Made by a program: the position numbers and the translations under genes. This document shows positions 30,495-39,984 of a stretch of DNA of 41,861 bases, piece after piece (the first letter of the stretch is position 1; each line of letters opens with the position of its first letter). Below the pieces are notes generated by a model. That model worked only from the letters and a program-made list of their open reading frames with translations. It did no database searches and was not told the origin of the DNA. The stretch lies in contig NZ_KB899738.1 in the NCBI RefSeq assembly GCF_000378445.1, positions 1 through 41,861 of the forward strand. The letters are read 5' to 3'. Source of the DNA: Deinococcus aquatilis DSM 23025 (GTDB taxonomy: Bacteria > Deinococcota > Deinococci > Deinococcales > Deinococcaceae).

Positions 30495-31412
30495 ATGTCT
30501 TCTCACGCTCGCGGTGTGCTTCTGCTGATTTTAACAACCGCCCTGTGGGGCAGTACCTTCGCGGTGGTCAAAACCCTGGGCGAGACTCTGGACGCCAGCG
30601 TGCTGATCGCGTGGCGTTTTCTGATTGCGACGGTGGCGCTGGCCCCGGCGTTACTGCTGTACCGTCCGGCGATACGCACTGACCAAAACGCTCCCAACCG
30701 CTCCAGTCTGACCAAGGACGGCTTTATTTTGGGCCTGTGGTTGATCGCCGGATACGGCACGCAGACCATCGCGCTGCAAACCACGGGGGCAAATCGGGCT
30801 GCGTTTTTTACAGCCCTGAGCGTGATTCTGGTTCCGGTATGGCTCACCTTCGCCCAGCGCCGCCCGCTGCCGCTGACGCTCTGGGGGGCGCTCCCGCTGG
30901 CCGTGCTGGGGCTGGCGTTCCTGTCCTGGGAGGGCGGAGCGTTGGTGGTGGGCGACGCCTGGGCGCTGGGCTGCGCCGTCACGTATGCCGGATTTATCGT
31001 GACGCTGGAGCGGCTGGCACATCGGCACGACGCCTTGCCGTTTACGCTGGCGCAACTGATCACCGTAACGGTGGTGGCGTGGCTGTGGGCCGCCATCGCT
31101 GCGCCGAACAACCTCTGGCCCCCGCCCCAGGCCTGGGCACCGCTGCTCTATCTGGGCATCGCCGCCACCGCCGTCACCACGCTGCTGCAAACCGTGGGCC
31201 AGCGCCATGTCAGCGCCGCCGAGGCCAGCCTGATCTACGCTCTGGAACCCGTGACCGCCACCGCCTTCAGCTACCTGCTGATTAACGAGCGGGTGGGACT
31301 ACGCGGCGCACTGGGCGGAGTGTTGGTGGTGATAGCGACTGTACTGAGCCAGCGGGCAGGCCGTGACCCCCATGCAGAAACGCCGACGCCCACCGCGCAG
31401 GCCGACACCTGA
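30495..31412 (+). CDS. EamA/DMT-family transporter
   Basis: 305-aa inner-membrane protein with about ten hydrophobic helices arranged as two EamA repeats, in the drug/metabolite exporter superfamily. The first repeat starts [18 protein letters not shown]. The second contains [10 protein letters not shown], then the helices ending [26 protein letters not shown], the typical EamA signature near the C terminus. The frame is open 32 codons further up, but ATG 30495 starts the first helix and follows a -10-like box. The substrate cannot be read from the sequence; amino acids and related metabolites are usual for the family. It is followed two bases later by a methyltransferase gene on the same strand. 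Confidence 0.92.
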   Translation: MSSHARGVLLLILTTALWGSTFAVVKTLGETLDASVLIAWRFLIATVALAPALLLYRPAIRTDQNAPNRSSLTKDGFILGLWLIAGYGTQTIALQTTGANRAAFFTALSVILVPVWLTFAQRRPLPLTLWGALPLAVLGLAFLSWEGGALVVGDAWALGCAVTYAGFIVTLERLAHRHDALPFTLAQLITVTVVAWLWAAIAAPNNLWPPPQAWAPLLYLGIAATAVTTLLQTVGQRHVSAAEASLIYALEPVTATAFSYLLINERVGLRGALGGVLVVIATVLSQRAGRDPHAETPTPTAQADT

Positions 31413-31414
31413 CC

Positions 31415-32368
31415 GTGCCAATGGATCTGCCAATGACTGCACCAATGCACTTCACTTCCGAGCCACTGAGCGTCATTGTGCCCACCGTGCGGCGTGTGCT
31501 GGCCGAGGAAGGCCGCGTGACCTTCAGTGTGCCTGACCCTGATCTGGGGCTGGGCCTCTATGCGGGCGAGGCCCTCCACATAGGGTCACAGAATGCAGGG
31601 CTGCACCGCCCGCTGAGCGTGTGGGTCGATCTGGCCGATCTGCTGGGCGCACACCTGCACACACCGGAACATGTGGGTGCGGGCCGAGTCCGGCTGACCC
31701 TGCAACGTTACGCCTCCACTCCTGCCCCGGATGCAGCAGGCTACGGCGCAGAGGGCCACTGGGCGCGGGTAGACAAGTTAGAAGACCCGGTCTTTCTGAC
31801 CACCATTGTAGAAGCGCTGCGCCGCGTGAATCCGCCCGCTGGTGGAAGAATTCTGGCGCTGGGTGTGAATGGGGGCCGGGAACTGGACGCGCTGGCGCTG
31901 GCCTTCCCAGGCCGCACCTTCGAGGTCATAGGCATTGATTTGGATGAATCCGCCCTCGCCACCGCCCGCGCACGGTATCCAGAGTTTGCCTTCTACGTGC
32001 TGGATGTGAATACCTTGCCCCAGCCCGAACTGGGCACGTTTGATCTGGTCCTGGCCCTCAGTCTGCTGCAAAGTCCCGGTGTCGTGCCGCACGACCTTCT
32101 CAGGGCCATTCGCCGCCACCACCTGACCCCCACAGGCGGCCTCATTCTGGGTTTTCCGAATGCCCGATATCTGGATGGACAGCTCAGCTACGGCGCACGC
32201 ATGAGAAACTACGCCCGCCCCGATCTGAGCCTGCTGTGTACCGACGTGACGCAGGCCCGCCGCCAATTGCAAAAGCACGGTTTCAAGGTATTTGTGACCG
32301 GGAAATATGAGGTGCTGGTCACGGCGATTCCAGCAGCAATAGAGACGCCGACAGGGTTGGAGTTCTAG
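31415..32368 (+). CDS. Class I SAM-dependent methyltransferase
   Basis: Up to 317 aa. The Rossmann methyltransferase core begins around residue 140: motif I ILALGVNGGRELDALA (an unusual form of the GxGxG loop), acidic motif VIGIDLDESALATA, then YVLDVNTLPQPELGTFDLVLALSLLQ. The first about 130 residues (SVWVDLADLLGAHLHTPEHV) are not a domain I recognise and may select the substrate. Starts are possible at GTG 31415 or ATGs 31421, 31433 and 31445; none has a ribosome binding site. It lies 2 bp after the transporter gene, so the two are probably co-transcribed. It converges on nrdR with only 12 bp between stops. The substrate is unknown. Confidence 0.85.
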   Translation: MPMDLPMTAPMHFTSEPLSVIVPTVRRVLAEEGRVTFSVPDPDLGLGLYAGEALHIGSQNAGLHRPLSVWVDLADLLGAHLHTPEHVGAGRVRLTLQRYASTPAPDAAGYGAEGHWARVDKLEDPVFLTTIVEALRRVNPPAGGRILALGVNGGRELDALALAFPGRTFEVIGIDLDESALATARARYPEFAFYVLDVNTLPQPELGTFDLVLALSLLQSPGVVPHDLLRAIRRHHLTPTGGLILGFPNARYLDGQLSYGARMRNYARPDLSLLCTDVTQARRQLQKHGFKVFVTGKYEVLVTAIPAAIETPTGLEF

Positions 32369-32380
32369 AGCGGCTGAAGC

Positions 32381-32836
32381 TTATTCGCCTTCTTCCTTGT
32401 CCTTCAGCCCCTGAATCTCCTCTATAAACCGTTCCAGGCTGTCGAATTCGCGGTACACGCTGGCAAACCGGATGTAGGCCACGCTGTCCAGTGGGCGCAG
32501 AAAGGTCATGGCCCGCCGCCCGATCTCGGTGCTGGGGATCTCCCCAAGTTGCACATCGTCTTCAAAGCCGTAGGCGAAAGCCCGTAGCACGTCTGGGTCT
32601 ACCGGGCGCTTTTCGGTGGCGAGGGTCAGGCCGCGCAGCAATTTGTCGGGATTGAAGGCCTCGCGGGGGCCGCTACGCTTAACCACCATCAGCGGCTCCA
32701 ATTGGGCGCGTTCGTAGGTGGTAAACCGGCGGGCACAGCTCAGGCACTCGCGGCGGCGGCGAATACTGGCCCCGTCGTCGCTGGGGCGGGAATTCACCAC
32801 TTTGCTGTCGGGGGCAGAGCAGTAGGGGCACTTCAT
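32381..32836 (-). CDS. nrdR: Transcriptional repressor NrdR
   Basis: 151-aa zinc-ribbon/ATP-cone repressor of ribonucleotide reductase genes that senses ATP/dATP. The zinc ribbon is C3-PYC6 with C31-LSC34 and RRRREC between. The ATP-cone follows: LMVVKRSGPREAFNPDKLLRG, ending in YIRFASVYREFDSLERFIEEI, the usual family end. The frame continues 25 codons upstream, but MKCPYC is the invariant start. It lies 16 bp downstream of the SDR-like gene and is probably co-transcribed with it. No nrd genes are in the window. Confidence 0.97.
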   Translation of the reverse strand: MKCPYCSAPDSKVVNSRPSDDGASIRRRRECLSCARRFTTYERAQLEPLMVVKRSGPREAFNPDKLLRGLTLATEKRPVDPDVLRAFAYGFEDDVQLGEIPSTEIGRRAMTFLRPLDSVAYIRFASVYREFDSLERFIEEIQGLKDKEEGE

Positions 32837-32852
32837 CTGGCATCCTTCGGCA

Positions 32853-33566
32853 TCAGTAGGGCTGCGGTTCCGTGACGCGCAGTTTGGGAATAGGAGCCAG
32901 CGGCACATCAATGATGTTGCCGCGCAGGTGCGCGAGGGCTGGGGTTGCCAGCGCCATCACGCTCTCGGCCACCGGGCGGTCGAGGGCTTCTTCTCCCGCA
33001 CTGGCGCGGCCCGGCAGGATCATATTGATCCGTAAATCTTCGCTGTAGGCATGCTCCACGAGGCCCCGAATCGCGCCGCGCTGGGGATGGACCTGCAGGC
33101 CCGTATCGTCGAGATGCGGCCCGATGATGGTCAGCCACGCTCCGGGCAGGCGGCGACGCAAAATCTGGGCAATCGCCACGCTGCTTTTCACGTTGCAGTT
33201 GAACAGGTCCATCCATTCGCCTTCAGTCAGCATCGTGAAGTTGCTGTGGGCGCGTTTGTCGGCCAGATGAACGATGCCGTGCAGCGACCCGAAAATATCC
33301 AGAATCCGGTTCTGAGCGCTGAGCCAGTCGAGCGGTATATCGACATCGGCCTTGATTGGAATGGCCGTGCCGCCCGCGTGTTCCAGCGTGCTGGCCGCCG
33401 ATGCCAGCGTTTCACTATTGCCGCCGATCAGCACGATGCTGGCTCCCGCCTGCGCCAGTGCGCCGCTGACGGCCCTTCCGTACCCCTGATCCGCACCCGT
33501 GACCGCAATGACCTGACCAGCCAGAGGGTGCGGCGGTATAGCCTGCGAATCTGTGGAGCGAGTCAT
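32853..33566 (-). CDS. SDR-fold protein lacking the catalytic Tyr/Lys
   Basis: 237 aa with the Rossmann start GQVIAVTGADQGYGRAV (TGxxxGxG at residues 23-30), then VHLADKR in place of NNAG and INMILPG near the C terminus as in classical SDRs. Where SDRs have YxxxK after the serine strand, this protein reads IIGPHLDDTGLQVHPQRGAIRGL, with neither Tyr nor Lys. It is thus likely a non-catalytic nucleotide-binding SDR relative, or uses a different chemistry. A TATGCT box (33576-33581, minus) 9 nt before the ATG and no ribosome binding site suggest a leaderless start. CCTAGC/GCTAGG arms (33573-33578, 33593-33598) flank that box. It is upstream of nrdR. Confidence 0.82.
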   Translation of the reverse strand: MTRSTDSQAIPPHPLAGQVIAVTGADQGYGRAVSGALAQAGASIVLIGGNSETLASAASTLEHAGGTAIPIKADVDIPLDWLSAQNRILDIFGSLHGIVHLADKRAHSNFTMLTEGEWMDLFNCNVKSSVAIAQILRRRLPGAWLTIIGPHLDDTGLQVHPQRGAIRGLVEHAYSEDLRINMILPGRASAGEEALDRPVAESVMALATPALAHLRGNIIDVPLAPIPKLRVTEPQPY

Positions 33567-33647
33567 GAGACGCCTAGCATAGCGGATACGGCGCTAGGTC
33601 GGAAATGTGCCTGTGCCGGACGTGAAGTGACCGGACGCCAGGCTGGA

Positions 33648-33881
33648 TCAGCCCGCCTGGGGCAACAGCTTGAACGCCTGCGCGGGGGGATCGCTGGCGC
33701 GGTGGCCCACGTTGCAGGCATGGCACCAGTAGGCCTGATCACCGTCTCGCAGGTCGTGCAGGGTCAGGGCCTGCCCGCACCGGGGGCATACGTGGGCATA
33801 TCCGCGCCCACTGACAGGCAAGGCAGCCGGAAGAGAATCCCCCTCCTCTTCGCCCAAAGTCTTACGTAATACACGCTTCAT
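33648..33881 (-). CDS. Small zinc-ribbon protein
   Basis: 77 aa. Two CxxC knuckles, VCPRCG (C32, C35) and WCHACN (C53, C56), form a zinc ribbon; the flanks are charged and probably flexible. No DNA-binding or enzymatic domain accompanies it. The ATG at 33881 is preceded at exactly 6 nt by TATCAT (33888-33893, minus) with no ribosome binding site, a clean leaderless arrangement that also supports the gene being real. A CCAGGC/GCCTGG inverted repeat (33638-33660) overlaps its end. Function is unknown; zinc ribbons of this size often bind nucleic acid or act as adaptor subunits. Confidence 0.75.
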   Translation of the reverse strand: MKRVLRKTLGEEEGDSLPAALPVSGRGYAHVCPRCGQALTLHDLRDGDQAYWCHACNVGHRASDPPAQAFKLLPQAG

Positions 33882-34002
33882 ATTCTGATGATAACAGATT
33901 TAAAGTCAGGAAGTGGTGAGTGAGTAGTGGTCAGCAGGAAAGGCAACAACCCCGATTCCACCTTGTTTTCTCACCCCTTCCTATTCACCACTGACCGCTT
34001 TC

Positions 34003-34718
34003 CTACAAATCGACTTCATCTCCGTCATCCGAGATATCGAATTGCGACCCGCTGGGCAATCCTTCGCCCACGCGCCGCCGCTTGCGGAGCATGGCCGGTT
34101 CTTTGTCCAGGTTAAACACGAAATGGCGGGGCCGCCGCTCGCGCAGCCACGTTTCGAGGGCCAGCAGGCGGGGCCGGAAACGGATGAATTCGCGCAGTTG
34201 CCGGATAGGAATGAAGCGGGCTTCCTGTACGTCGCGGTCCGGGTCACGCGGCTCCAGCTTGCCGCCCACTTCGCGCCCTGTATAGAAGAACTGAAGGTGG
34301 TGGCCCCACGTCTGGGCCTGAAATTCGACGATAAACGCGAGGTCACGCAGTTCCACGATCAGGCCCGTTTCTTCAAAGGTTTCGCGGCGTGCGCCTTCCT
34401 GGACCAGTTCGCCCGCCTCCAGACCGCCTTTGGGCAACGACCAGCGCCCCCGCTCACGCACCAGCAAAATCTCGTCGCCGCGCATGACGATGCAGCCTAC
34501 GCCGATACGCGGATCGGCCAGCGGGCGCTTTTGGCCGCGCTTGTTGGGTACGGCGGGAATGGGGGCGGCGGTGGCGTTGGACACCTGACCGGGCCGCAAC
34601 TGCCCCGACTGCTGCAAATTGGCCGAGCCGCTGCCACCGTCTGCCGCTTTGGGGCTGCGTCTGCGTCTGCGCCGTCTGCCTGCACCCTGTCCTGCTGCTT
34701 TCACTGCTTCTTCGGCCA

Positions 34719-34719
<1 letters not shown>
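34003..34719 (-). CDS. Nudix hydrolase with Arg-rich N-terminal tail
   Basis: 238 aa. The Nudix box lies at residues 98-120 (GGLEAGELVQEGARRETFEETGL), matching the GX5EX7REUXEEXGU plan with the metal-binding REXXEE glutamates in place. It belongs to a fold that hydrolyses nucleoside diphosphate-X substrates. The first about 65 residues are low complexity with seven arginines in a row (R15-R21), probably disordered and nucleic-acid or polyanion binding. The C-terminal 60 residues include RERRPRHFVFNLD and an acidic end (DISDDGDEVDL). The ATG overlaps the dnaB stop by one base (TAATG), so it is co-translated with the replicative helicase. The substrate is unknown; oxidised nucleotides, capped RNA and (p)ppGpp are all possible for this family. 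Confidence 0.88.
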
Positions 34720-36065
<1,346 letters not shown>

Positions 36066-36479
36066 GCAGTGGCCTCTCCTGTGGGCAGCGGCCAGCCGCA
36101 CGCGGCCCCGACGATGCGGAGGCAGCGGCGTGGCGCGTGCCGGGTCAACAATTGGTCTACGTACAGCGGGGTGGGTGCAGGAAAAACCGCGCCCATTCAG
36201 CCAGAACTCTTCCCCATTGGGGGAACGCTCAGGCGGAACTGCCGTGCATCATACCACCGCTTTGGCCCCCTGCCCTGACAGGAGCCAGACACAGGCCAGA
36301 ATCCTGACTGCCTGAACTACTAAAGATAACCTTCTTCACTTTCAGGTAAGAGAATTGTTAGAACTCCACCCGTAGTGTGTAGGCAGGCAAAAGCGGGAGA
36401 CACCCGCAGGAGCCGCTGCCATACCCAGCCAACCAGACCCATTTATCCCTTATCTGGACGGCTACCCCAGGAGATCACC
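36066..36479. promoter_or_regulatory. Divergent dnaB / pilin control region
   Basis: 414 bp with no credible gene. The left half is GC-rich (dnaB leader); the right half is AT-richer. A weak pilin promoter candidate is TTCACT (36335-36340), 17 nt, TTAGAA (36358-36363). Downstream of it a small structured element (36382-36420) lies in what would be the pilin leader, and GGAG precedes the pilin ATG by 7-8 nt. Confidence 0.35.
36382..36420 (+). promoter_or_regulatory. Two-stem RNA element in the pilin leader
   Basis: GGCAG (36382-36386) can pair with CTGCC (36416-36420), enclosing a second stem GCGGG (36393-36397) / CCCGC (36403-36407) with loop AGACA. The joining strands are GCAAAA-rich and AGGAGCCG. 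A c-di-GMP (GEMM) riboswitch was considered because of the GCAAA next to a stem and the downstream pilin, but the ACGCAAAGC core is absent. Confidence 0.3.
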
Positions 36480-36860
36480 ATGAAGAACAACACCCAAGGC
36501 TTCACCCTGATCGAGCTGCTGATCGTCATCGCCATCATCGGTATTCTGGCCGCCGTCTTGATCCCCAACCTGATCGCCGCACGTAACCGCGCCAACGACA
36601 GCGCTGCTCAGAGCTACCTCCGTAACTGCATTACAGCTATCGAAACAGCCCGCAACTCTGTGACACAAGTTTTGCCTGCTTCTGGTACATGTGAGGATAC
36701 TGACGCTACGAAACTTGGCACGGCCGCACTGACGAAGCCTGCTGCAGTCACTTCTTCGATCTACACCACTACGCCTGCGAGCGATAGCTACACAGCAAGC
36801 GTCACCAGCATCACCGGCAAAATCTTCAACTTCGACGGTAAGAAGATCAGCGGAAGCTAA
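36480..36860 (+). CDS. Type IV major-pilin-like protein (PilA4 type)
   Basis: 126-aa prepilin. The leader is seven residues, MKNNTQG|F, for the prepilin peptidase, and the mature N terminus is the hydrophobic helix FTLIELLIVIAIIGILAAV with Glu5. It continues LIPNLIAARNRANDSAAQSYLRN, which closely resembles the PilA4-type pilins of Thermus and Deinococcus. Two cysteines (in LRNCIT and GTCED) could form the pilin disulphide. The globular part ends in SVTSITGKIFNFDGKKI. The frame is open 35 codons upstream, but this ATG has GGAG in front and the invariant leader. It would be exported to the inner membrane, cleaved and assembled into pili for adhesion, twitching or DNA uptake. Assembly genes are not in the window. 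Confidence 0.94.
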   Translation: MKNNTQGFTLIELLIVIAIIGILAAVLIPNLIAARNRANDSAAQSYLRNCITAIETARNSVTQVLPASGTCEDTDATKLGTAALTKPAAVTSSIYTTTPASDSYTASVTSITGKIFNFDGKKISGS

Positions 36861-36882
36861 CCTCAGACGCTTAAAACTTCAT

Positions 36883-36918
36883 AATCCCCTCTCCTTTTTA
36901 GGTGGGGGGATTCTTTTT
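36883..36918 (+). terminator. Terminator or attenuator between pilin genes
   Basis: AATCCCC (36883-36889) pairs with GGGGATT (36906-36912), followed by C and T5. The stem is short (7 bp), so termination may be partial. That would give high expression of the first pilin and lower expression of the second pilin and ligase. Confidence 0.65.
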
Positions 36919-36931
36919 AGAGGATTAAGCC

Positions 36932-37309
36932 ATGCATAAAAATCAGGAAGGGTTTACACTTATAGAGTTGCTTGTGGCTATAGCGGTTATCGGATTACTA
37001 GCATCAGTTCTCCTACAAAATGTGTCTGCTATTCGCGCACGGGCAAATGACAGTGCAGCAGTTGCTTATCTAAGGCATTGCGTCACCTCAATCGAGTCTT
37101 CTCGTCAAGTAGTGAATCAACAACTTCCCAACGTTACCTCCTGCGAAGATGGCAATCTAGGCGAAAGCAGATTGCCTCGACCACAGTCAGTCAAAAACTC
37201 CGCTATAGTCATTCAGATACTCCAAGACAGCTATATGGTTACGGTGACTAGCATCACTGGTAAAGTGTTCAAGCATGACGGTCGAACCATTCTTGCCAGT
37301 GCCAGCTAA
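36932..37309 (+). CDS. Second type IV pilin-like protein
   Basis: 125 aa. Prepilin leader MHKNQEG|F, then helix FTLIELLVAIAVIGLLASV with Glu5 and RARANDSAAVAYLRHCVTSIES, clearly homologous to the first pilin. Both end with the same SVTSITGK-type strand (VTVTSITGKVFKHDG here), and the cysteine pair is kept. The globular middle has diverged strongly. The DNA is AT-richer than the first pilin and the genes beyond. A GAGG ribosome binding site lies 7-8 nt before the ATG. It may be a minor pilin or an alternative major pilin. Its last 35 bases may overlap the ligase gene. Confidence 0.9.
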   Translation: MHKNQEGFTLIELLVAIAVIGLLASVLLQNVSAIRARANDSAAVAYLRHCVTSIESSRQVVNQQLPNVTSCEDGNLGESRLPRPQSVKNSAIVIQILQDSYMVTVTSITGKVFKHDGRTILASAS

Positions 37310-38714
37310 GGGGGAAGAAGGTCTGTTGCAGTCTCGGAATCGACCTTTCGCCCTGCTTGTCTTTGCAATTTGTGGCTTACCGCTGTGGATCAACCCCGCG
37401 CTGACCCTTTCGTTCGATTCTGTTTATTTGACACCCAAAATTCTTTGGATATACGCCATTCTGCTTCCTTGCAGCTTGCTGCTAACCTGGCAACTTCGTA
37501 AGCATTTGCACCAATTTGGTGTGGTTTTTCCGGTCGTTGGCACTTGGCTTTTTTTGATGTGCCTGAGCGCCCTAATCAATCAAAATCTCTGGTCGAATTG
37601 GTGGGGAGCAGCCGACCGCGCAGATGGGGTGTTGATGCATGGGGTCTACGCCGCGTTGTTGTTGACTGGCATCGGATACGCAAGACTTGCGGACTTACAT
37701 ACACAGCAACGAATCTTAAGTACAGGTCTATTGGTTGGCAGCAGTCTTTTGGCTCTCACTAATATCTTTCAACAAGTTCATCTGATGGGAATTCCTGGCG
37801 AAGGCGCTTTTACAGGCGTCTCTGCTACCTTGTTTGGGGGCACCCTGGGCAACCGGGGTTATATGGGCGGAGCATTGGCACTTTTGTTGCCTCTCGCGTT
37901 TTCTGCCACGTTTAAGGGCGGCTTCCCGCAACGTGGAATGTTCATCGCCGTTATGTTGATAACTTGGGCGCTAGCAGGCACGTTTGCTCGGGGGGCTTGG
38001 CTAGCAGGTGCCCTCGGTCTAATTTGGCTGGCCTACTGGAAACGTCCTAAGCTACGCGAATGGCTTCCTATAGGCTTAGGTCTGATGATCTTTACTGTTG
38101 TCACCCTCATCTTTGGCAATGGTCGAGGAACCGAAGGGCAGGCTATTACCGATAGTAGTGGTCGTAGTGTCCTGTGGCGTTCAGCCTTGATCGGTATACA
38201 GCAGAAGCCCCTGCTGGGCTGGGGTTCTCCGGCTCTATGGCAGGTGATGAATTCAAGGGATGCCCAGACCCTCTTGCACGAGAACGGCACACAAAACATA
38301 ACGGCGATTCAAAAACGAAATGATGACCCTCGCTCTGCGCCCAGTTTCTACGTCACTCACACAGATGGATCTAGAGAGCGAGTAGATTTCACGATCAACA
38401 AAGTTCACAACGAATATCTCGATTACGCCTTGACATACGGCATACCTGCAGCACTCCTTTTTATTGTCTTAATCAGCCGCTCTATTTGGGCAAGTCGCCT
38501 GATTGCGCCTGGACTATCGGGGGCAGTCGTTGCTTACGCAGCATATCTGCTGACTTGGCCTGAAGTTATTCGGTTTGCTCCCATCGCCTGGTTCATTATG
38601 GGCTTGGCCTTAGGCGCTAGCTTCCGAAGTAAAGTCAGGTCATGCCCACCCCAGCCCTCAAAGAATGGGATGTCCAATCCCAAGCCCTCAGCCTCGGCCA
38701 GACCGCAGTCCTGA
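37275..38714 (+). CDS. O-antigen ligase / protein oligosaccharyltransferase-like membrane protein
   Basis: Up to 479 aa with about ten to twelve hydrophobic helices and a large loop (about 285-375) holding SSGRSVLWRSALIGIQQKPLLGWG and then VHNEYLDYALTYG. The HNEYL segment (H378, N379) is the hallmark of the Wzy/WaaL/PglL superfamily, which transfers lipid-linked glycans to lipid A core, glycan or protein. Next to pilins, a pilin glycosyltransferase of TfpO/PglL kind is the likeliest role (inferred). ATG 37275 overlaps the pilin by 35 bp with no ribosome binding site; TTG 37326 follows GGAAGAAGG and is a good alternative. The last about 25 residues overlap the next gene and look like an accidental, Ser/Pro-rich tail. 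The DNA is AT-rich up to about 38640. Confidence 0.82.
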   Translation: MTVEPFLPVPAKGEEGLLQSRNRPFALLVFAICGLPLWINPALTLSFDSVYLTPKILWIYAILLPCSLLLTWQLRKHLHQFGVVFPVVGTWLFLMCLSALINQNLWSNWWGAADRADGVLMHGVYAALLLTGIGYARLADLHTQQRILSTGLLVGSSLLALTNIFQQVHLMGIPGEGAFTGVSATLFGGTLGNRGYMGGALALLLPLAFSATFKGGFPQRGMFIAVMLITWALAGTFARGAWLAGALGLIWLAYWKRPKLREWLPIGLGLMIFTVVTLIFGNGRGTEGQAITDSSGRSVLWRSALIGIQQKPLLGWGSPALWQVMNSRDAQTLLHENGTQNITAIQKRNDDPRSAPSFYVTHTDGSRERVDFTINKVHNEYLDYALTYGIPAALLFIVLISRSIWASRLIAPGLSGAVVAYAAYLLTWPEVIRFAPIAWFIMGLALGASFRSKVRSCPPQPSKNGMSNPKPSASARPQS

Positions 38715-39202
38715 TCCGCAAAGGCGGCATCATGGAAACGCACGACGGTTTTGAAGTCGAGCACCGTTCTTTTCTGCTGTATCCGACCTTCCTCCACCAG
38801 AACCCCGCCGAGCTTCGGCCCGAATTTGCGCCCCTGTTGCGAGACGATCCGCAACCGGGCGCGATTGTCTTGCCTGCCCTGGCTGAGGTAATGGGCGTGT
38901 GGAAGATAGAACAGGAAGCGCAGGCGCGGGCTTTGGCTGACCTTCAGGCCCTGACTGCCGACGCCATTTCGCGCCGCTTTGCGTACCGGGGCCGCCCGTG
39001 GGTTCATGCGTTGCTGCTGCGGGTGCGCCCACTGAGTGCGCCGCTGGTGCTGCCCGAAACGCCGCAGATGTTGGGCTGTGTCAGCTGGGTGCCACTGGGA
39101 GAAGTGGCGGTAGAGGCTGGCCCGCCTGTGCTGGATGAGACGAGGCTAGAAGGCTTACACAGCGAAATAGAGGCGCGGTTAGGAGAGACGGCCCAGCTAT
39201 AG
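38642..39202 (+). CDS. DUF1802 family protein
   Basis: 186 aa matching the DUF1802 pattern: [45 protein letters not shown], then [15 protein letters not shown] and a closing helix. The function of the family is unknown; no catalytic set is evident. The ATG at 38642 is needed for the conserved ALKEW start, although it lies 73 bp inside the ligase reading frame. Base composition switches from AT-rich to GC-rich almost exactly at this start, pointing to a recombination joint. It ends 8 bp before a methyltransferase gene whose -10-like box overlaps its stop codon. Confidence 0.85.
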   Translation: MPTPALKEWDVQSQALSLGQTAVLIRKGGIMETHDGFEVEHRSFLLYPTFLHQNPAELRPEFAPLLRDDPQPGAIVLPALAEVMGVWKIEQEAQARALADLQALTADAISRRFAYRGRPWVHALLLRVRPLSAPLVLPETPQMLGCVSWVPLGEVAVEAGPPVLDETRLEGLHSEIEARLGETAQL

Positions 39203-39203
39203 T
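39198..39203 (+). promoter_or_regulatory. Leaderless-type -10 box of the methyltransferase gene
   Basis: TATAGT lies 7 nt before the ATG at 39211 and spans the stop codon of the DUF1802 gene. No Shine-Dalgarno site or good -35 is seen. Such TANNNT boxes mark leaderless genes in Deinococcus. Confidence 0.5.
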
Positions 39204-39210
39204 AACCCCT

Positions 39211-39984
39211 ATGCAGCACTCCCCTTTTACCGCGTTGGCCGCCGTGTACGACGCGATTATGGCCGACGTGGAATACGATCATTGGGCCGATTTCGTGCTG
39301 ACCTATGCCCGTGACGGTGGCCTGAATGCAGACGCACACTCGAAGTTGACAGCCTTAGATCTGGCTTGCGGCACCGGCGGTTTTACGCGTGAACTTCAGG
39401 AGGCGGGCCTGGCTGTCACCGGGCTGGACGGCAGCGCCGAGATGTTGCGGGTGGCACGGCAACGGCTGCCCGAGATTTCCTTTGAAGTGGGCGACCTGCG
39501 TACCTTTGAACTGGGCCAACAATTTGACCTGATTACCTGCGTCTTCGACAGTCTCAATAACCTGCTCGATCCTGCCGATCTGGGCGCGGCGTTCCGGCAG
39601 GCGCGGGGGCATCTGCGGGCGGGCGGGCTGCTGGCCTGCGACCTGAACACCAGAATCGGCGTGCGCGAACTCTGGGAAGACAACGCCATCGAGGGACTGG
39701 CCCACGCCGAAGATGGCCGCGAGGTGCATTACCACTGGTCTCATCATCATGATGTGGAGGCTGATGTGGGCGTGGTGCAGGCCTTTTGCCGGGTACTCAA
39801 CCCTGACGGCACTACAGAAGAATTTGTAGAAACCCACCGCGAGCGTGGCTACGATCCTGCCGAGATAGAGGCGCTGCTGGGCGCAGCAGGCTTTGACCGC
39901 TGGGAAGTGGTGGAATACCCCGACTTTGCCCCGCCCACGCCCGAAACGCCGCGTGTCTGGGTCTTCGCCTGGGCGGGTGCATGA
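39211..39984 (+). CDS. Class I SAM-dependent methyltransferase
   Basis: 257 aa, a small Rossmann methyltransferase. Motif I is [16 protein letters not shown], the acidic ribose-binding residue is in [14 protein letters not shown], then [30 protein letters not shown] and [14 protein letters not shown]. The N-terminal [23 protein letters not shown] is the usual cap of this family, common in Deinococcus and Firmicutes genomes. The substrate is not evident. The start is supported by a TATAGT box 7 nt upstream. Its TGA overlaps the gpsA ATG (ATGA, 39981-39984), so both are probably translated together. Confidence 0.92.
   Translation: MQHSPFTALAAVYDAIMADVEYDHWADFVLTYARDGGLNADAHSKLTALDLACGTGGFTRELQEAGLAVTGLDGSAEMLRVARQRLPEISFEVGDLRTFELGQQFDLITCVFDSLNNLLDPADLGAAFRQARGHLRAGGLLACDLNTRIGVRELWEDNAIEGLAHAEDGREVHYHWSHHHDVEADVGVVQAFCRVLNPDGTTEEFVETHRERGYDPAEIEALLGAAGFDRWEVVEYPDFAPPTPETPRVWVFAWAGA

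Noticed and set aside
28642..30537. Minus-strand 631-codon frame opposite the 1454-aa gene
   Set aside because: Same antisense artefact; it also runs across the end of the real gene and the EamA promoter.
33882..34002. Inverted repeats of GTGGTGAGTGAG type between the zinc-ribbon and Nudix genes
   Set aside because: Alignment of the two sides is only partial and low complexity; not strong enough to call a hairpin or repeat element.
36382..36420. c-di-GMP (GEMM) riboswitch upstream of the pilin
   Set aside because: GCAAA next to a stem is present, but the conserved ACGCAAAGC core and tetraloop-receptor are not.
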